64,000 bases of DNA, taken from positions 62,001-126,000 of the forward strand of contig NZ_JAGIBG010000008.1 in NCBI RefSeq assembly GCF_017744435.1, given 5' to 3'. The DNA is from Pseudomonas sp. GTDB lineage: Bacteria > Pseudomonadota > Gammaproteobacteria > Pseudomonadales > Pseudomonadaceae. Below, in pieces: positions 24,754 through 33,739 of this stretch; positions within the stretch are counted from its first letter, which is position 1, and every line of letters begins with the position of its first letter. Below the pieces are notes generated by a model. That model was given only the letters and a program-made list of their open reading frames with translations, was not told the DNA's origin and ran no database searches. The translations under genes were made by a program, and so were the position numbers.

Positions 24754-25632
24754 ATGCAGACGGATAGACCACAGGTGGCCTTGGTAACCGGTGCCAGCCG
24801 AGGCGTCGGGCGGGGCATCGCCCTGGCCCTGGGGGAGAAGGGCATGACCGTGTATGTCACCGGCCGGGTGCCGGGGCAGGGCGGTTCGACCCTGTACGGC
24901 CACGCGCTGGAGGGCGACCTGCAAGCTGTTGCTGCCGCCATCGAGGTCGCCGGTGGGCGTGGGATCGCGGTAGCCTGCGACCATGCTGACGATGAACAGG
25001 TGCGGGCGCTGTTCGAACGCATCGAGCGGGAATGTGGGCGGCTGGATCTGCTGGTCAACAACGTTGCCCACGTACACGACCAGCTGATCGAACCGGGGCC
25101 GTTCTGGGAGAAACCGCTATCGCTGGTGCAGATCCTCGATGTCGGCCTGCGCTCGGCCTATGTCGCCAGCTACCACGCGGCGCCCCTGCTGTTGCGCAGC
25201 GGCCGGGCGCTGGTGTGTTTCACCTCGTCGTTCGGCGCCGGTTGCTACATGCATGGGCCGGCGTATGGGGCGCAGAAAGCGGGGTGCGACAAGCTGGCGG
25301 CGGACATGGCCATCGATTTCGAGGGGCGCGGGGTGGCGGCCGTTTCACTGTGGCTGGGGCCGCAGCTGACCGAGCGCACGCGCATTGCCGGGGAGCAGCA
25401 TGGCGAGCAGTACCGGGCGTTCCTGGAAAATGCCGAGACCCCGGCATTCAATGGTCGGTTGATCCACGCCTTGCTCAATGATCCGCAGTTGCCTGAATAC
25501 AGCGGGCAGACCCTGATCACCGCCGAGCTTGCTCCGCGCTATGGCATTACCGAGGCCGACGGGCGCCAACCCCCTTCGCACCGGGCAATGCTGGGTGAGC
25601 CTCGCCAGCAGCATCCGGCCCGGGTGATCTAG
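24754..25632 (+). CDS. SDR family oxidoreductase (DHRS1-like)
   Basis: A 292-residue SDR with TGASRGVGRG at residues 12-21, LLVNNVAHVHD near residue 95, and a modified active-site region AYGAQKAGCDKLAADM (Tyr and Lys in the YxxxK spacing). The lineage looks like the DHRS1 group of bacterial SDRs. The substrate is unknown, but regulation from operator 5 together with the shortened KstD-like gene implies a steroid intermediate. The two genes are 2 bp apart, so translation is probably coupled. A GC-rich hairpin (25646-25664) follows, separating it from the convergent fadD3-like gene. Confidence 0.8.
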   Translation: MQTDRPQVALVTGASRGVGRGIALALGEKGMTVYVTGRVPGQGGSTLYGHALEGDLQAVAAAIEVAGGRGIAVACDHADDEQVRALFERIERECGRLDLLVNNVAHVHDQLIEPGPFWEKPLSLVQILDVGLRSAYVASYHAAPLLLRSGRALVCFTSSFGAGCYMHGPAYGAQKAGCDKLAADMAIDFEGRGVAAVSLWLGPQLTERTRIAGEQHGEQYRAFLENAETPAFNGRLIHALLNDPQLPEYSGQTLITAELAPRYGITEADGRQPPSHRAMLGEPRQQHPARVI

Positions 25633-25645
25633 GTGTTGTAAACCT

Positions 25646-25664
25646 GGGGCTGCCTGGCAGCCCC
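25646..25664. terminator. Hairpin between convergent SDR and fadD3-like genes
   Basis: GGGGCTG-CCTGG-CAGCCCC, a 7-bp perfect stem between convergent stops. No T-run, so only a possible terminator. Confidence 0.4.
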
Positions 25665-25678
25665 GGTGTCAGGTCATC

Positions 25679-27262
25679 TCAAGCGGGCTCGGCCATCCAG
25701 CTGCGCAACACCTGCTTGGCCACTTTGCCCGTGGCATTGAGCGGCATGTCATCCACTACCTGCACCCGCCGTGGCACCTTGTAGTTGGCCATCTGCTCGC
25801 GGCACCAGGCCAACACGGCCGCCTCGTCGATCCGCTGCCCCGCTACCGGCAACAGAAACGCCATGGCCACCTCGCCAAGTCGCTCATCGGCAATGCCGAT
25901 CACCGCCGCCTGGGCCACGCCTGGATAACGCACCAGGGCTTGTTCGATCTCTGCCGGGTAGACATTGAAGCCACCGGTGATGAACATGTCCTTCAGCCGG
26001 TCGGTGATGCGCAGGTAGCCCTGGTCATCGAGCACGCCGACATCCCCGGTATGCAGCCAGCCTTGTTCATCGATCGCTTCGCCCGTGGCCTGAGGGTCGT
26101 CCAGGTAGCCACGCATCAGGTTGTAGCCGCGTACCAGTACCTCGCCTGGCGTATTGGCCGCTACCGGCCGCCCCTGGGCGTTGACGCAGCGCACTTGCAC
26201 ATCAGGCATGGCGCGGCCGCAGGTGGTGGCCACCCGCTCGGCGCTGTCGCCGCTGCGGCAGATGGTGACGAAACCACAGGCTTCGGTCAGGCCGTAGGCG
26301 GTGACGATGGTGGCAAAGCCCAGCTCGCTGCCCATCCGTCGGATCATCTCGACCGGGATGGAGGCCGCACCGGTCACGGCCACGCGCAAGCTGCCCAGGT
26401 CATAGTCGCCACGGCGCGGGTGGGCCAGCAGTGACTGGTACAGCGTGGGCGGCCCAGGCAGCACGTTGATGCGTTGCTGCTCGATGCATTCGAGCAGCGC
26501 CTGGGGGTCGAACACCTGCTGTGGCAGCAGCGTGCAGCCGCGCATCAATGCCGCCAGCCAGCCCGCCTTGTAGCCGAAGGAATGGAAGAACGGGTTGACG
26601 ATCAGGTAGCGGTCCCCCACCTGCAGGCCGACGATCTCGCTCCAGTCGCGCACCACGCGCAGGTTCTGGCCATGGGCACTCATCACCCCCTTGGGTTTGC
26701 CCGAGGTGCCGGAGGTGAACAGCAGGTCCGACAGGGTATCGCCGTTCACCTGCCGCTCGCGCTCGGTCAGCTGGGCGTCGCTGACCTGCTCGGCAAGGGC
26801 AAGGAAATCATCCCAGGCCAGGCCGCCGGCCACCTCGCCCCGGGGCCGCAGGTGAATCACCTGGCGCAGCGCCGGTAGCGCCTGCTCGGCCAGCAGGGCA
26901 GGGTAGTCGGTGTCGAGGAAGTGGCTGATGCAAAACAGCACGCAGGTGTCGCTGTCGCGCAGCACCTGCGCGGCTTCGGCGCCTTTCATGCGGGTATTGA
27001 GCGGCACCAGGGTGGCGCCGACGCTGTGCAGGGCACCGGCGGCGACGATCCATTCCCACAGGTTGGGCGCCCACACCGCCACCCGGGCCGCAACCGGCAC
27101 GTCCAGTGCCAGCAGGGCGCGTGACGCCAGCCGGCGCAATTGATCCAGACGCTGGTAACTGATGGCCTGTCCTGCTTCCTCGATGGCCGGGCGATTGCCA
27201 TAGGCTGCAGCGGCCAGGGCGAAGAGTTGCGGGAAGGTCTGAGCGTTTTCCACGGACGGCAT
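25679..27262 (-). CDS. fadD3: FadD3-like acyl-CoA synthetase (HIP-CoA ligase)
   Basis: A 527-residue class I adenylate-forming enzyme. Motifs seen are LLFTSGTSGKPKGV (P-loop) near residue 180, YGLTEACG, LHTGDVGVLDDQGYL, RLKDMFITGGFNVYP, and the C-terminal catalytic lysine in NATGKVAK. It resembles FadD3, which activates HIP (the C/D-ring propanoate left after A/B-ring removal) as a CoA thioester. This fits the HIP-degrading genes in the island (ipdA, ipdB, ipdC, echA20, ipdF). It lies 68 bp downstream of an SDR gene and probably shares operator 6. Other acyl substrates cannot be excluded from motifs alone. Confidence 0.82.
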   Translation of the reverse strand: MPSVENAQTFPQLFALAAAAYGNRPAIEEAGQAISYQRLDQLRRLASRALLALDVPVAARVAVWAPNLWEWIVAAGALHSVGATLVPLNTRMKGAEAAQVLRDSDTCVLFCISHFLDTDYPALLAEQALPALRQVIHLRPRGEVAGGLAWDDFLALAEQVSDAQLTERERQVNGDTLSDLLFTSGTSGKPKGVMSAHGQNLRVVRDWSEIVGLQVGDRYLIVNPFFHSFGYKAGWLAALMRGCTLLPQQVFDPQALLECIEQQRINVLPGPPTLYQSLLAHPRRGDYDLGSLRVAVTGAASIPVEMIRRMGSELGFATIVTAYGLTEACGFVTICRSGDSAERVATTCGRAMPDVQVRCVNAQGRPVAANTPGEVLVRGYNLMRGYLDDPQATGEAIDEQGWLHTGDVGVLDDQGYLRITDRLKDMFITGGFNVYPAEIEQALVRYPGVAQAAVIGIADERLGEVAMAFLLPVAGQRIDEAAVLAWCREQMANYKVPRRVQVVDDMPLNATGKVAKQVLRSWMAEPA

Positions 27263-27301
27263 GGGGCCTCCTCAGGCAGAGGATCGATGAGCCAAGGGGA
27301 A

Positions 27302-27323
27302 GGCCGGGCCCATGGGCCCGGCC
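27302..27323. repeat. Perfect 22-bp palindrome
   Basis: Each arm is GGCCGGGCCCA, with no spacer. It lies between the SDR stop and the fadD3-like start within one operon. It could be an intercistronic hairpin that tunes mRNA stability; no T-run follows. Confidence 0.6.
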
Positions 27324-27330
27324 GGATGGG

Positions 27331-28077
27331 TCAGGCGCTGGGCGGGGCGAAGCGGCGGCCGGCCGAGAAGCCACCGTCCACCGCAATCATTTGCCCGCTG
27401 ACGAAGGATGCCTCGTCCGAGGCCAGGAACAGCGCGACGTTGGCAACCTCTTCGGGCTGCCCCGAGCGGCTGAGCATGTGCTGCGAAGCGAAGAAGTCAT
27501 GGAAGGCTTGCTGTTCGCGGACCATGCTGGTCATCGGCGTTTCGATCAGGCCAGGGCACAGGCCGTTGACGCGGATGTTGGCGTGACCGTAGTCGATGGC
27601 CATGCTGCGGGTGAGCTGGTTGATACCGCCCTTGGAAACGTTGTAGGCCACGTTGCCGTCACAGCCCTGCAGGCCGAAGATCGAGCCAATGTTGATGATC
27701 GAGCCGCTGCGCTGGGCTTGCATCTGCCCCAGCGCATGCTTGCTGGTGAGCATGCTGCCGGTCAGGTTGATATCCAGCACGCGTTGCCAGTCGGCAGTGC
27801 TGGCCGTGGTCACGCTGCCTTGGCTGGCAACGCCGGCGGCATTGACCAGCACGTCGATACGGCCAAAGCGCTGGATGACTTCGCTCATCACCTGCTGCAC
27901 CTGCTGCTCATTGCGGACATCCAGGGCCATGAACAGGCCTGGGAAGTCTGCAGGCGGCTGGCCGACGTCCAGCCCGACCACCTGGGCACCCTCGGCGCAG
28001 AAGCGGCGAACGCAGGCCAGGCCGATACCCGACGCACCTCCGGTGACCACTGCGACCTTGCTTTGCAAACGAGCCAT
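27331..28077 (-). CDS. SDR family oxidoreductase
   Basis: A 248-residue classical SDR with TGGASGIG near residue 12, DVLVNAAGVASQG near residue 84, and the active site YNVSKGG near residue 150 (INIGSIFGLQGCDGNVAYN precedes it). It is similar in style to hydroxysteroid and 3-hydroxyacyl-CoA dehydrogenases. The ATG at 28077 with AGAGGGA upstream is chosen over a TTG six bases earlier. Operator 6 lies 70 bp upstream and the fadD3-like gene follows. The exact steroid position oxidised cannot be read from sequence. Confidence 0.85.
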   Translation of the reverse strand: MARLQSKVAVVTGGASGIGLACVRRFCAEGAQVVGLDVGQPPADFPGLFMALDVRNEQQVQQVMSEVIQRFGRIDVLVNAAGVASQGSVTTASTADWQRVLDINLTGSMLTSKHALGQMQAQRSGSIINIGSIFGLQGCDGNVAYNVSKGGINQLTRSMAIDYGHANIRVNGLCPGLIETPMTSMVREQQAFHDFFASQHMLSRSGQPEEVANVALFLASDEASFVSGQMIAVDGGFSAGRRFAPPSA

Positions 28078-28147
28078 ATTCAATCCCTCTGTCTTATTGT
28101 TGTGGAGTGTCCGCCGGCAAGTCTACCGGTTGCCGAGCCTGCCGGGA

Positions 28148-28163
28148 TCGTCTGCAAGGACTA
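28148..28163. promoter_or_regulatory. Steroid-regulon operator 6
   Basis: TCGTCT-GCAA-GGACTA, 70 bp upstream of the SDR at 27331-28077, in the short gap after kshB. Confidence 0.7.
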
Positions 28164-28169
28164 GACGCA

Positions 28170-29261
28170 TCAAGCGGGAAACTTCACCCGCACCCGTGCC
28201 CCCTGGGGATGCCCCTGGCAGGCCAGGGTCCAGCCAGCTTCAAGCTCGGCACTGCTCAGGACATCATTGCGGGTCAGCCGCGCCTGGCCCTCTTGCACGG
28301 TACACATGCAGGCCCCGCAGAACCCTTCCTCGCACGAGAACGGCACATCGAGCCCCGCCGCGCGGCAGCTGTGCAACAAGGTTTCGCCAGGGCGCGGCAC
28401 GATCTGGTGCGTGACGCCGTCGAGTTCCACCAGCAGCAGCTCGCACACGGCACCCTGGGCCTCGATGGCGGGCTGGGCAGTACCCGAGCTGCATGGGTCT
28501 GGCGGCGAAACGAAGCGTTCCACGTGGATGCGCTCACGCGCCTCGCCCAGGGCCAGCAGGGTGCTTTCCACGGTATCCATGAACGGCCCCGGCCCGCAGA
28601 TGAAGTAATCCGCGCCGCGCCACAGGCGCACCAGCTGGCGCACCTGTGGGGCATCGACAAAGCCCTGCAGCGTGTCCAGCAGATGCACCACGTGCAGTTG
28701 CTCCGGGTGTGCCTTGGCGAGCTGGCGCAGTTCGTCACGGAAGATCACCGACGCTTCGTCGCGGTTGGCGTACACCAGCAGCACCGGGCGTTGGCCGGCA
28801 TGCAGCACGGCCTTGAGCAAGGAGAACACCGGGGTGATGCCCGAGCCACCGCCAAACAGCACCAGCGGCCGGGTGGTGTCGGCTGCCTGGTGCTGGTCGA
28901 TGCAGAAATGCCCGGCCGGCGGCAGCACCTTGAGCCAGTCGCCCACCTGCACGCACTGGTTCATCCAGTTCGACACGCGCCCGCCAGCGACGCGCTTTAT
29001 GGTCACCTTGGGCCTGGCATCGGTCCATGGCGAGCTGGACATCGAGTAGCAGCGGGTCAGGCACTGGCCACCCACGTCCACGCGAAAGCCGAGGAACTGC
29101 CCAGGTTTGTAGGCAAAGCGCGCCCGCAGCGCCTCGGGCACATCGAACACCAGCGAGCGGGCGTCGGCGGTCTCGTCGATGATCGCGCACACCTGCAGGC
29201 GCAGCTCGCCTGCAGTGGCGTTAACGGCCGTGGTCGATTCTGCAGCAGCCAGGGTGCTCAT
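28170..29261 (-). CDS. kshB: 3-ketosteroid 9alpha-hydroxylase reductase component (KshB)
   Basis: A 363-residue class IA oxygenase reductase. The N-terminal FAD domain has RCYSMSSSP, the NAD domain has LFGGGSGITPVFSLL and FICGPGPFMDTVE, and the C-terminus is a plant-type 2Fe-2S ferredoxin (SCEEGFCGACMCTV, with a distal WTLACQ cysteine). It passes electrons from NADH to KshA for 9alpha-hydroxylation, which triggers B-ring opening. The ATG at 29261 is chosen; a GTG at 29273 would overlap the upstream HSD gene. It is the last gene of the hsaB operon. The domain order would also suit a PaaE-type reductase, but the steroid context favours KshB. Confidence 0.9.
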   Translation of the reverse strand: MSTLAAAESTTAVNATAGELRLQVCAIIDETADARSLVFDVPEALRARFAYKPGQFLGFRVDVGGQCLTRCYSMSSSPWTDARPKVTIKRVAGGRVSNWMNQCVQVGDWLKVLPPAGHFCIDQHQAADTTRPLVLFGGGSGITPVFSLLKAVLHAGQRPVLLVYANRDEASVIFRDELRQLAKAHPEQLHVVHLLDTLQGFVDAPQVRQLVRLWRGADYFICGPGPFMDTVESTLLALGEARERIHVERFVSPPDPCSSGTAQPAIEAQGAVCELLLVELDGVTHQIVPRPGETLLHSCRAAGLDVPFSCEEGFCGACMCTVQEGQARLTRNDVLSSAELEAGWTLACQGHPQGARVRVKFPA

Positions 29262-29262
29262 G

Positions 29263-30018
29263 TCAGATGCCACTGATCAGCTGGGCGTTATCCACCCGAA
29301 GCTCTGCACCGTTGACGAAGCGCGACTCGTCGCTGGCCAGGAACAGCACCACGTTGGCGATATCGCGGGGCGCGCACATGCGGTTCATCGGGTCCTGGTC
29401 GAGCACCGCCTGGGGGATCGCCTGGCCGCCTGCCAGGGCCTGGGTCATGGGGGTATTGACGCCGTCCGGGTGCACGCTGTTGCAGCGGATGCGATAGCCC
29501 TGCTGCTTGCAGTGCAGGGCAATGGAGCGGGTCATGGCCGCCACCGCACCCTTGGATGCCGAGTAGGCGCAGAACATCGGCATGGCACCCAGGGCCGCCA
29601 CCGACGACATGTTGATAATCGAGCCGCCGCCGGTTTTCTTCATCGCTTCGATGGCGTACTTGCAGCCGAGGAAGTAGCCGTCGCCGTTGATCTTCTGCAC
29701 CGTCTGCCACTGCTCCAGGCTGGTGTCTTCGATAGTGCCCATGGCCAGGATCGCGGCATTGTTCACCAGCACGTCGAGGCGGCCGAAGTGCTCCAGGGTG
29801 GTGGCGATCACCTGCTGCCAGTCGCTTTCGCTGGCAATGTCGTGCTTGATGAACAGGGCGTTCTCGCCGATCTGCGCGGCCACTTCACGGCCGGCCTGGT
29901 CGTTGCGGTCGGTGAGTACCACCCGGGCACCCTGGCTGGCCAGCAGCAGGGCATCTTCACGGCCGATGCCGCTGGCGGCGCCGGTGACCAGGCAGACCTT
30001 TCCTTCTACACGTTGCAT
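29263..30018 (-). CDS. 3beta/17beta-hydroxysteroid dehydrogenase
   Basis: A 251-residue SDR that closely resembles the Comamonas testosteroni 3beta/17beta-HSD. Shared features include TGAASGIG at the start, KHDIASESDWQ, FLGCKYAIEAMKKTGGGSII, the active site YSASKGA, NSVHPDGVNTPM, and a C-terminal LFLASDESRFVNGAELRVDN. It should interconvert 3beta- and 17beta-hydroxyl and keto groups on androstanes, with NAD, for example testosterone to androstenedione. It overlaps the Delta4-dehydrogenase-like gene by 13 bp and is followed directly by kshB, so it sits in the hsaB operon. Confidence 0.9.
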   Translation of the reverse strand: MQRVEGKVCLVTGAASGIGREDALLLASQGARVVLTDRNDQAGREVAAQIGENALFIKHDIASESDWQQVIATTLEHFGRLDVLVNNAAILAMGTIEDTSLEQWQTVQKINGDGYFLGCKYAIEAMKKTGGGSIINMSSVAALGAMPMFCAYSASKGAVAAMTRSIALHCKQQGYRIRCNSVHPDGVNTPMTQALAGGQAIPQAVLDQDPMNRMCAPRDIANVVLFLASDESRFVNGAELRVDNAQLISGI

Positions 30019-31685
30019 GGTTGTACTCCTTGGTGGCTAGGGTCGCTGGCGTGGCGTTGGGCAACATGAGCTGCAGCGCGTCGGCCAGAAAAGACACAGT
30101 CGGCCAGGGACAGGCCGGATATATAAAGGTTGGAGGCCACGCCCACCGCACAACGGCCGGCGGCGTACAGCCCGGTAATCGGCTTGCCCAGTGCGTCGAG
30201 CACCTGGCCGCTGTGCTCGCATACCCGCAGGCCGCCCAGGGTCAGGGTCGGGCAGGGATAGAGGCGGCTGGCATAGGACAGGTCCAGGCAGTACCAGGGG
30301 CCGTGGCCAAGGTCATGGCGCATCGCCGAGGATTTGCCCTGGGGGTCGTCGATTTCGCCACGGGCGGCGCGGCTGTAGGTTTCCACGCTTTCGCGCAAGG
30401 CCTGGCCTGGCAGCCCGCAGCGCTCGGCAAGCTGTTCGAGGGTGTTGCCGCGCCGGCAGTTGAACAGCAGGTTGAGCAGGACCGGCAGGCGCTGGAACGA
30501 CCACACCTTGCCTGGCCCCACCTGCCGCAGTGCCTGGTTGCGCAGCTGGCGATCGAGGATCAGCAGTGCGCGGCCATCGTGCGCCTCGACCATGTGATGG
30601 CCGAGGGTGGCGCCGTACACTTCTTCATTGCAGTAGCGCTCGCCGCGGGCATTGACGATCAGCCCGCGGGCCCAGGCCAGCGGCGGGTTGATGAAGCGCC
30701 AGGCACTGACCTTGTGCATCTGCCCGAGGCTGCCCCCGGCACTGCGGCCCAGGTCGATGCCGCTGCCGTCGCAACCGTTGCTGCCCAACGGCAGGCCATC
30801 CAGGTAGCGGGGTGCGTATTGCTGCAAAAGCGCGCGGTTGAGCACGAAACCACCGCTGCTCAGCAGCACGCCGTGGCGCGCGCGTATCCATACCGGCTCG
30901 GCGGATGCCTGCTCGATGCGCTGCAGGCGTGCCCGCAGGCGCGCCGACAGTGCTGGCGCGTACATGTGCACGGCGGCCGCCCAGCGCGACAGGCGCGCAT
31001 GCTGGCGGGCGGCGCGGCTGCCGACCGGCAGCTGCCAGGCCTGCACACCCACCACCTGGTCATCGCGGTCGATCACCAGCCGCCGCACCTGGCACTGCGT
31101 GCGTACTTCGACGCCCTGGCGTCGGGCGCTGCTGGCCAGGGCCGCGAACAGGCTGGCACCGGACAGGCCCGAGCCTTTGGCTCGGTGCCCGCGTGGCGCA
31201 GGCTTGGCGCTGGCGGCATAGCTCGGCACGGCTTCGTTGCCGGAGTAATAGAGGTAGTAGCGGTCGCTGGGGTAGGAGGTCTTGTGCGGCGCCATGCTGC
31301 CTTCGAACACCACGCCCTGGCGTTCCAGCCAGCTCAGTTGATCGGCGCTGGCGTCGCAGAAGGTGCGTAGCGTCTGCTCACCGACGGCATCGCCGACCTC
31401 CTGGCGCAGGTAGGCGAACATGGCCTCGGGGTGGTCCTGGTAACCGGCCTGGTGCTGTTGCGGTGTACCGCCACCGGCATACACCACGCCGCCGCTGAGC
31501 GCGGTGGCGCCGCCCCCGGCAAAGCGCTCCAGGGCCAGCACCGAGAGGCCGCGGCTGGCCGCCTCGATGGCGGCACTGGCGCCGGCGCCACCGAAGCCGA
31601 CCACCACCAGGTCGGCCTGCTGCTGCCATGGCAGTTGTTGCGCGTGTTCGACCCGCAGCGGTGCCAACACCGCCGGCTTCGTCAC
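30006..31685 (-). CDS. 3-ketosteroid Delta4-dehydrogenase-like FAD flavoprotein
   Basis: A 559-residue flavoprotein of the fumarate reductase/KstD superfamily. The FAD motif VVVGFGGAGASAAIEAAS lies near residue 30 and the C-terminal FAD segment is GLYAAGRCAVGVASNLYISG. It differs from the Delta1-dehydrogenase KstD at 60257 in lacking the YPDYYPE region and in having the PHKTSYPSDRYYLYYSG segment. It most likely introduces or handles the Delta4 bond of 5alpha- or 5beta-3-ketosteroids, as with Comamonas TesI or bile-acid 5beta-Delta4-KSTD. The start is a GTG at 31685, 7 bp after the hsaB stop with TGAGG upstream; the longer frame would overlap hsaB. Confidence 0.75.
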   Translation of the reverse strand: MTKPAVLAPLRVEHAQQLPWQQQADLVVVGFGGAGASAAIEAASRGLSVLALERFAGGGATALSGGVVYAGGGTPQQHQAGYQDHPEAMFAYLRQEVGDAVGEQTLRTFCDASADQLSWLERQGVVFEGSMAPHKTSYPSDRYYLYYSGNEAVPSYAASAKPAPRGHRAKGSGLSGASLFAALASSARRQGVEVRTQCQVRRLVIDRDDQVVGVQAWQLPVGSRAARQHARLSRWAAAVHMYAPALSARLRARLQRIEQASAEPVWIRARHGVLLSSGGFVLNRALLQQYAPRYLDGLPLGSNGCDGSGIDLGRSAGGSLGQMHKVSAWRFINPPLAWARGLIVNARGERYCNEEVYGATLGHHMVEAHDGRALLILDRQLRNQALRQVGPGKVWSFQRLPVLLNLLFNCRRGNTLEQLAERCGLPGQALRESVETYSRAARGEIDDPQGKSSAMRHDLGHGPWYCLDLSYASRLYPCPTLTLGGLRVCEHSGQVLDALGKPITGLYAAGRCAVGVASNLYISGLSLADCVFSGRRAAAHVAQRHASDPSHQGVQPCNV

Positions 31686-31692
31686 GTGCGCC

Positions 31693-32208
31693 TCAGCCGG
31701 CACTGGCCGCGAGAGGCACAGGCTTGGCAGTGGTCGTGTAGTGGCCGTCCAGGTACACCAGCGGCGTGATGGTCGGGGTGGTGTGAATGCGCAGGATACG
31801 GCCAATGAAAATGGTATGGGTGCCGTAAGCGAACTGGCCGTCCTGGCGGCAGAGGATCGACGACTGGGCGTCGGCCAGGTAGGGGATGCCTTCGTCGCTG
31901 GTCAGCCATTGGCCTTGGCCGAAGCGGGCCTCGCCCTTGATGCTGCCGCTGCACAGGTGGGCCAGGTGCTGTTGTTCCAGGCCCAGGATGTTCACGCAAA
32001 AGCCCGCACCGCCGGCCAGCGCCGCATGGGGGGACGCACTCTGGTTGACGCAGATCAGCAACGATGGCGGTTCGGTGCTCAGCGAATCGACCGCAGTCGC
32101 AGCCATGGCAAAACGCTGGCTGCCGTCGCTGGTGCTGATGATGGTGACGGACTTGGCCAGGCGGCGCATGGCCTGGAGCATGTCGGCTTTCAGAGAGTTG
32201 TCGTTCAT
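31693..32208 (-). CDS. hsaB: Flavin reductase component (HsaB/TesA1)
   Basis: A 171-residue flavin reductase-like protein with the split-barrel FMN-binding landmarks MRRLAKSVTIISTSDGSQRF and GGAGFCVNILGLEQQHLA. It supplies reduced FMN or FAD to the oxygenase HsaA, which hydroxylates 3-HSA to the catechol 3,4-DHSA. It is the first gene of a four-gene minus-strand operon (hsaB, Delta4-KSTD-like, 3beta/17beta-HSD, kshB). It faces hsaA across a divergent promoter with operator 7, so the two components are expressed together though in opposite directions. Confidence 0.9.
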   Translation of the reverse strand: MNDNSLKADMLQAMRRLAKSVTIISTSDGSQRFAMAATAVDSLSTEPPSLLICVNQSASPHAALAGGAGFCVNILGLEQQHLAHLCSGSIKGEARFGQGQWLTSDEGIPYLADAQSSILCRQDGQFAYGTHTIFIGRILRIHTTPTITPLVYLDGHYTTTAKPVPLAASAG

Positions 32209-32272
32209 CGCACGGCCTCGGTGTTGGCGGGTTCAGTGCGATGAATTGTTGCAACCGTGGCAATGGCCAACA

Positions 32273-32288
32273 TCGTCCGAGGGGACTA
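32273..32288. promoter_or_regulatory. Steroid-regulon operator 7 (hsaB/hsaA divergent)
   Basis: TCGTCC-GAGG-GGACTA, 64 bp before hsaB (minus) and 135 bp before hsaA (plus). A weak second copy, TGGTCC-GTTT-GAGGGA at 32307-32322, may serve hsaA. Confidence 0.7.
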
Positions 32289-32423
32289 GTCGCGGCTTAC
32301 CGCGCATGGTCCGTTTGAGGGATGCCGAGCCCTGATCTCCTTGTTGCAATGCCGGCGGTGGAGGCTCCAGCGCCTCTCTCGCATGCGCTCCGGCGAACGG
32401 GGCGATCAGAGGAGAACAACAAG

Positions 32424-33605
32424 ATGAATACCGACCTCACGCGTCAAACCTTGCGCCAACGCGCTCGCGAACTGGTGCCGGTACTGCGCGAGCGCGCCGC
32501 CCAGGCCGCACAGGCAGGCCGCCTGCCGGAAGAAACCATTGCCGATTTCCACGAGGCTGGCTTCTTCCGCATCCTCCAGCCGGCCCGTTGGCAGGGCCTG
32601 GAGCTGGAACCCAAGGATTTCTTCGAGGTGCAGATGATCCTTGCCGAAGGCTGCATGTCGTCGGCCTGGGTGCTGGGCGTGGTGGCCATCCATAACTGGC
32701 AGCTGGCGCTGTTCGACGACCGCGCGGCGCAGGATGTCTGGGGGCAGAGCAGCAGCGTGCTGATCTCTTCGTCCTATATGCCGGTGGGCAAGGTCGAGCG
32801 GGTCGAGGGCGGCTTTCGCCTGAGTGGTCGCTGGGGGTTCTCCTCGGGCAGCAAGCATTGCCAGTGGGCATTCCTCGGTGCGCTGGTGCCGCCGGAAGCG
32901 CCAGGCGGGGCTCCGGACTACCGGACCTTCCTGGTGCCGTGCAGCGACTATCAGGTACTCGACAACTGGAACGTCATGGGGCTGGAGGCCACCGGCTCCC
33001 ACGACGTCGTGGTCGACAATGCGTTCGTGCCCGAGTACCGCACGCACCGTGCCGCCGACGGGTTCATGCAGCAGAGCCCCGGCAACCAGGTGAACACCTC
33101 GGCGCTTTACCACCTGCCGTTCGGGCAGATCTTCGTGCGCGCGGTGTCGTCCTCGGCCATTGGTGCGCTGCAGGGGGCCGTGGACCATTTCATTGCCCAT
33201 AACCGTGCGCGGGTCGCCGTCAACGACGGCCGCAAGGTGCTGCAGGACCCGGCCGCCCAGGGCGCGTTGGCCAACGCCATGATCTGTGTCGACGAGTGCC
33301 GCACCGTGCTGTTGCGCAACTTCGAGCTGATGCTGGACAGCGCCCGTGGCGACACGCCGCTGGACATGCAGCTGCGGGTGAAGATGCGCTACGACTCGGC
33401 GCTGGTGGTCGACCGCTGTGCCAAGGCGGTCGCCGAGCTGATGTTCAACAGCGGCGCTTCGACCATTTTCCGCGATCACCCGATCAACCGCGCCTTCCGC
33501 GATATCCACACCGGCCGCGCCCATGTGGCCAACAGCCCGGCCAAGTATGCGTGGAACCTGGGGGCGGTGAGCATGGGCCAGGACAGCAGCGACTTCTTCC
33601 TCTGA
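32424..33605 (+). CDS. hsaA: 3-HSA hydroxylase oxygenase component (HsaA/TesA2)
   Basis: A 393-residue group D flavin monooxygenase with an acyl-CoA dehydrogenase fold. Landmarks are FRILQPARWQGLELEPKDFF, the active-site and flavin region GRWGFSSGSKHCQWAFLG, and the C-terminal HTGRAHVANSPAKY. It hydroxylates the phenolic A ring of the seco-steroid 3-HSA using reduced flavin from HsaB. The ATG at 32424 follows AGAGGAGAACAACAAG. It is transcribed away from hsaB. The next gene in the same direction, an LLM flavoprotein, is 134 bp on and has its own weak operator. Confidence 0.92.
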   Translation: MNTDLTRQTLRQRARELVPVLRERAAQAAQAGRLPEETIADFHEAGFFRILQPARWQGLELEPKDFFEVQMILAEGCMSSAWVLGVVAIHNWQLALFDDRAAQDVWGQSSSVLISSSYMPVGKVERVEGGFRLSGRWGFSSGSKHCQWAFLGALVPPEAPGGAPDYRTFLVPCSDYQVLDNWNVMGLEATGSHDVVVDNAFVPEYRTHRAADGFMQQSPGNQVNTSALYHLPFGQIFVRAVSSSAIGALQGAVDHFIAHNRARVAVNDGRKVLQDPAAQGALANAMICVDECRTVLLRNFELMLDSARGDTPLDMQLRVKMRYDSALVVDRCAKAVAELMFNSGASTIFRDHPINRAFRDIHTGRAHVANSPAKYAWNLGAVSMGQDSSDFFL

Positions 33606-33643
33606 ACACACGCTGACCACACCGGGCGCTCACCGGTTTCGGC

Positions 33644-33659
33644 TAGTCCATTTGTGGGA
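33644..33659. promoter_or_regulatory. Degenerate steroid operator
   Basis: TAGTCC-ATTT-GTGGGA: a good left half and a poor right half, 80 bp before the LLM-family gene at 33740. It may be a weak site or chance. Confidence 0.35.
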
Positions 33660-33739
33660 TTCGAGCGCCCGGGCAAAGGGTGAGGATGTGATCAAGGCCG
33701 GGCTCCCGGCCATGTCTGCAGAACAACAAGGAAAGACAC

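Noticed and set aside
27409..27425. TCGTCC half-site within the SDR coding region
   Set aside because: The right half does not match, it is within codons, and it is not near a start.
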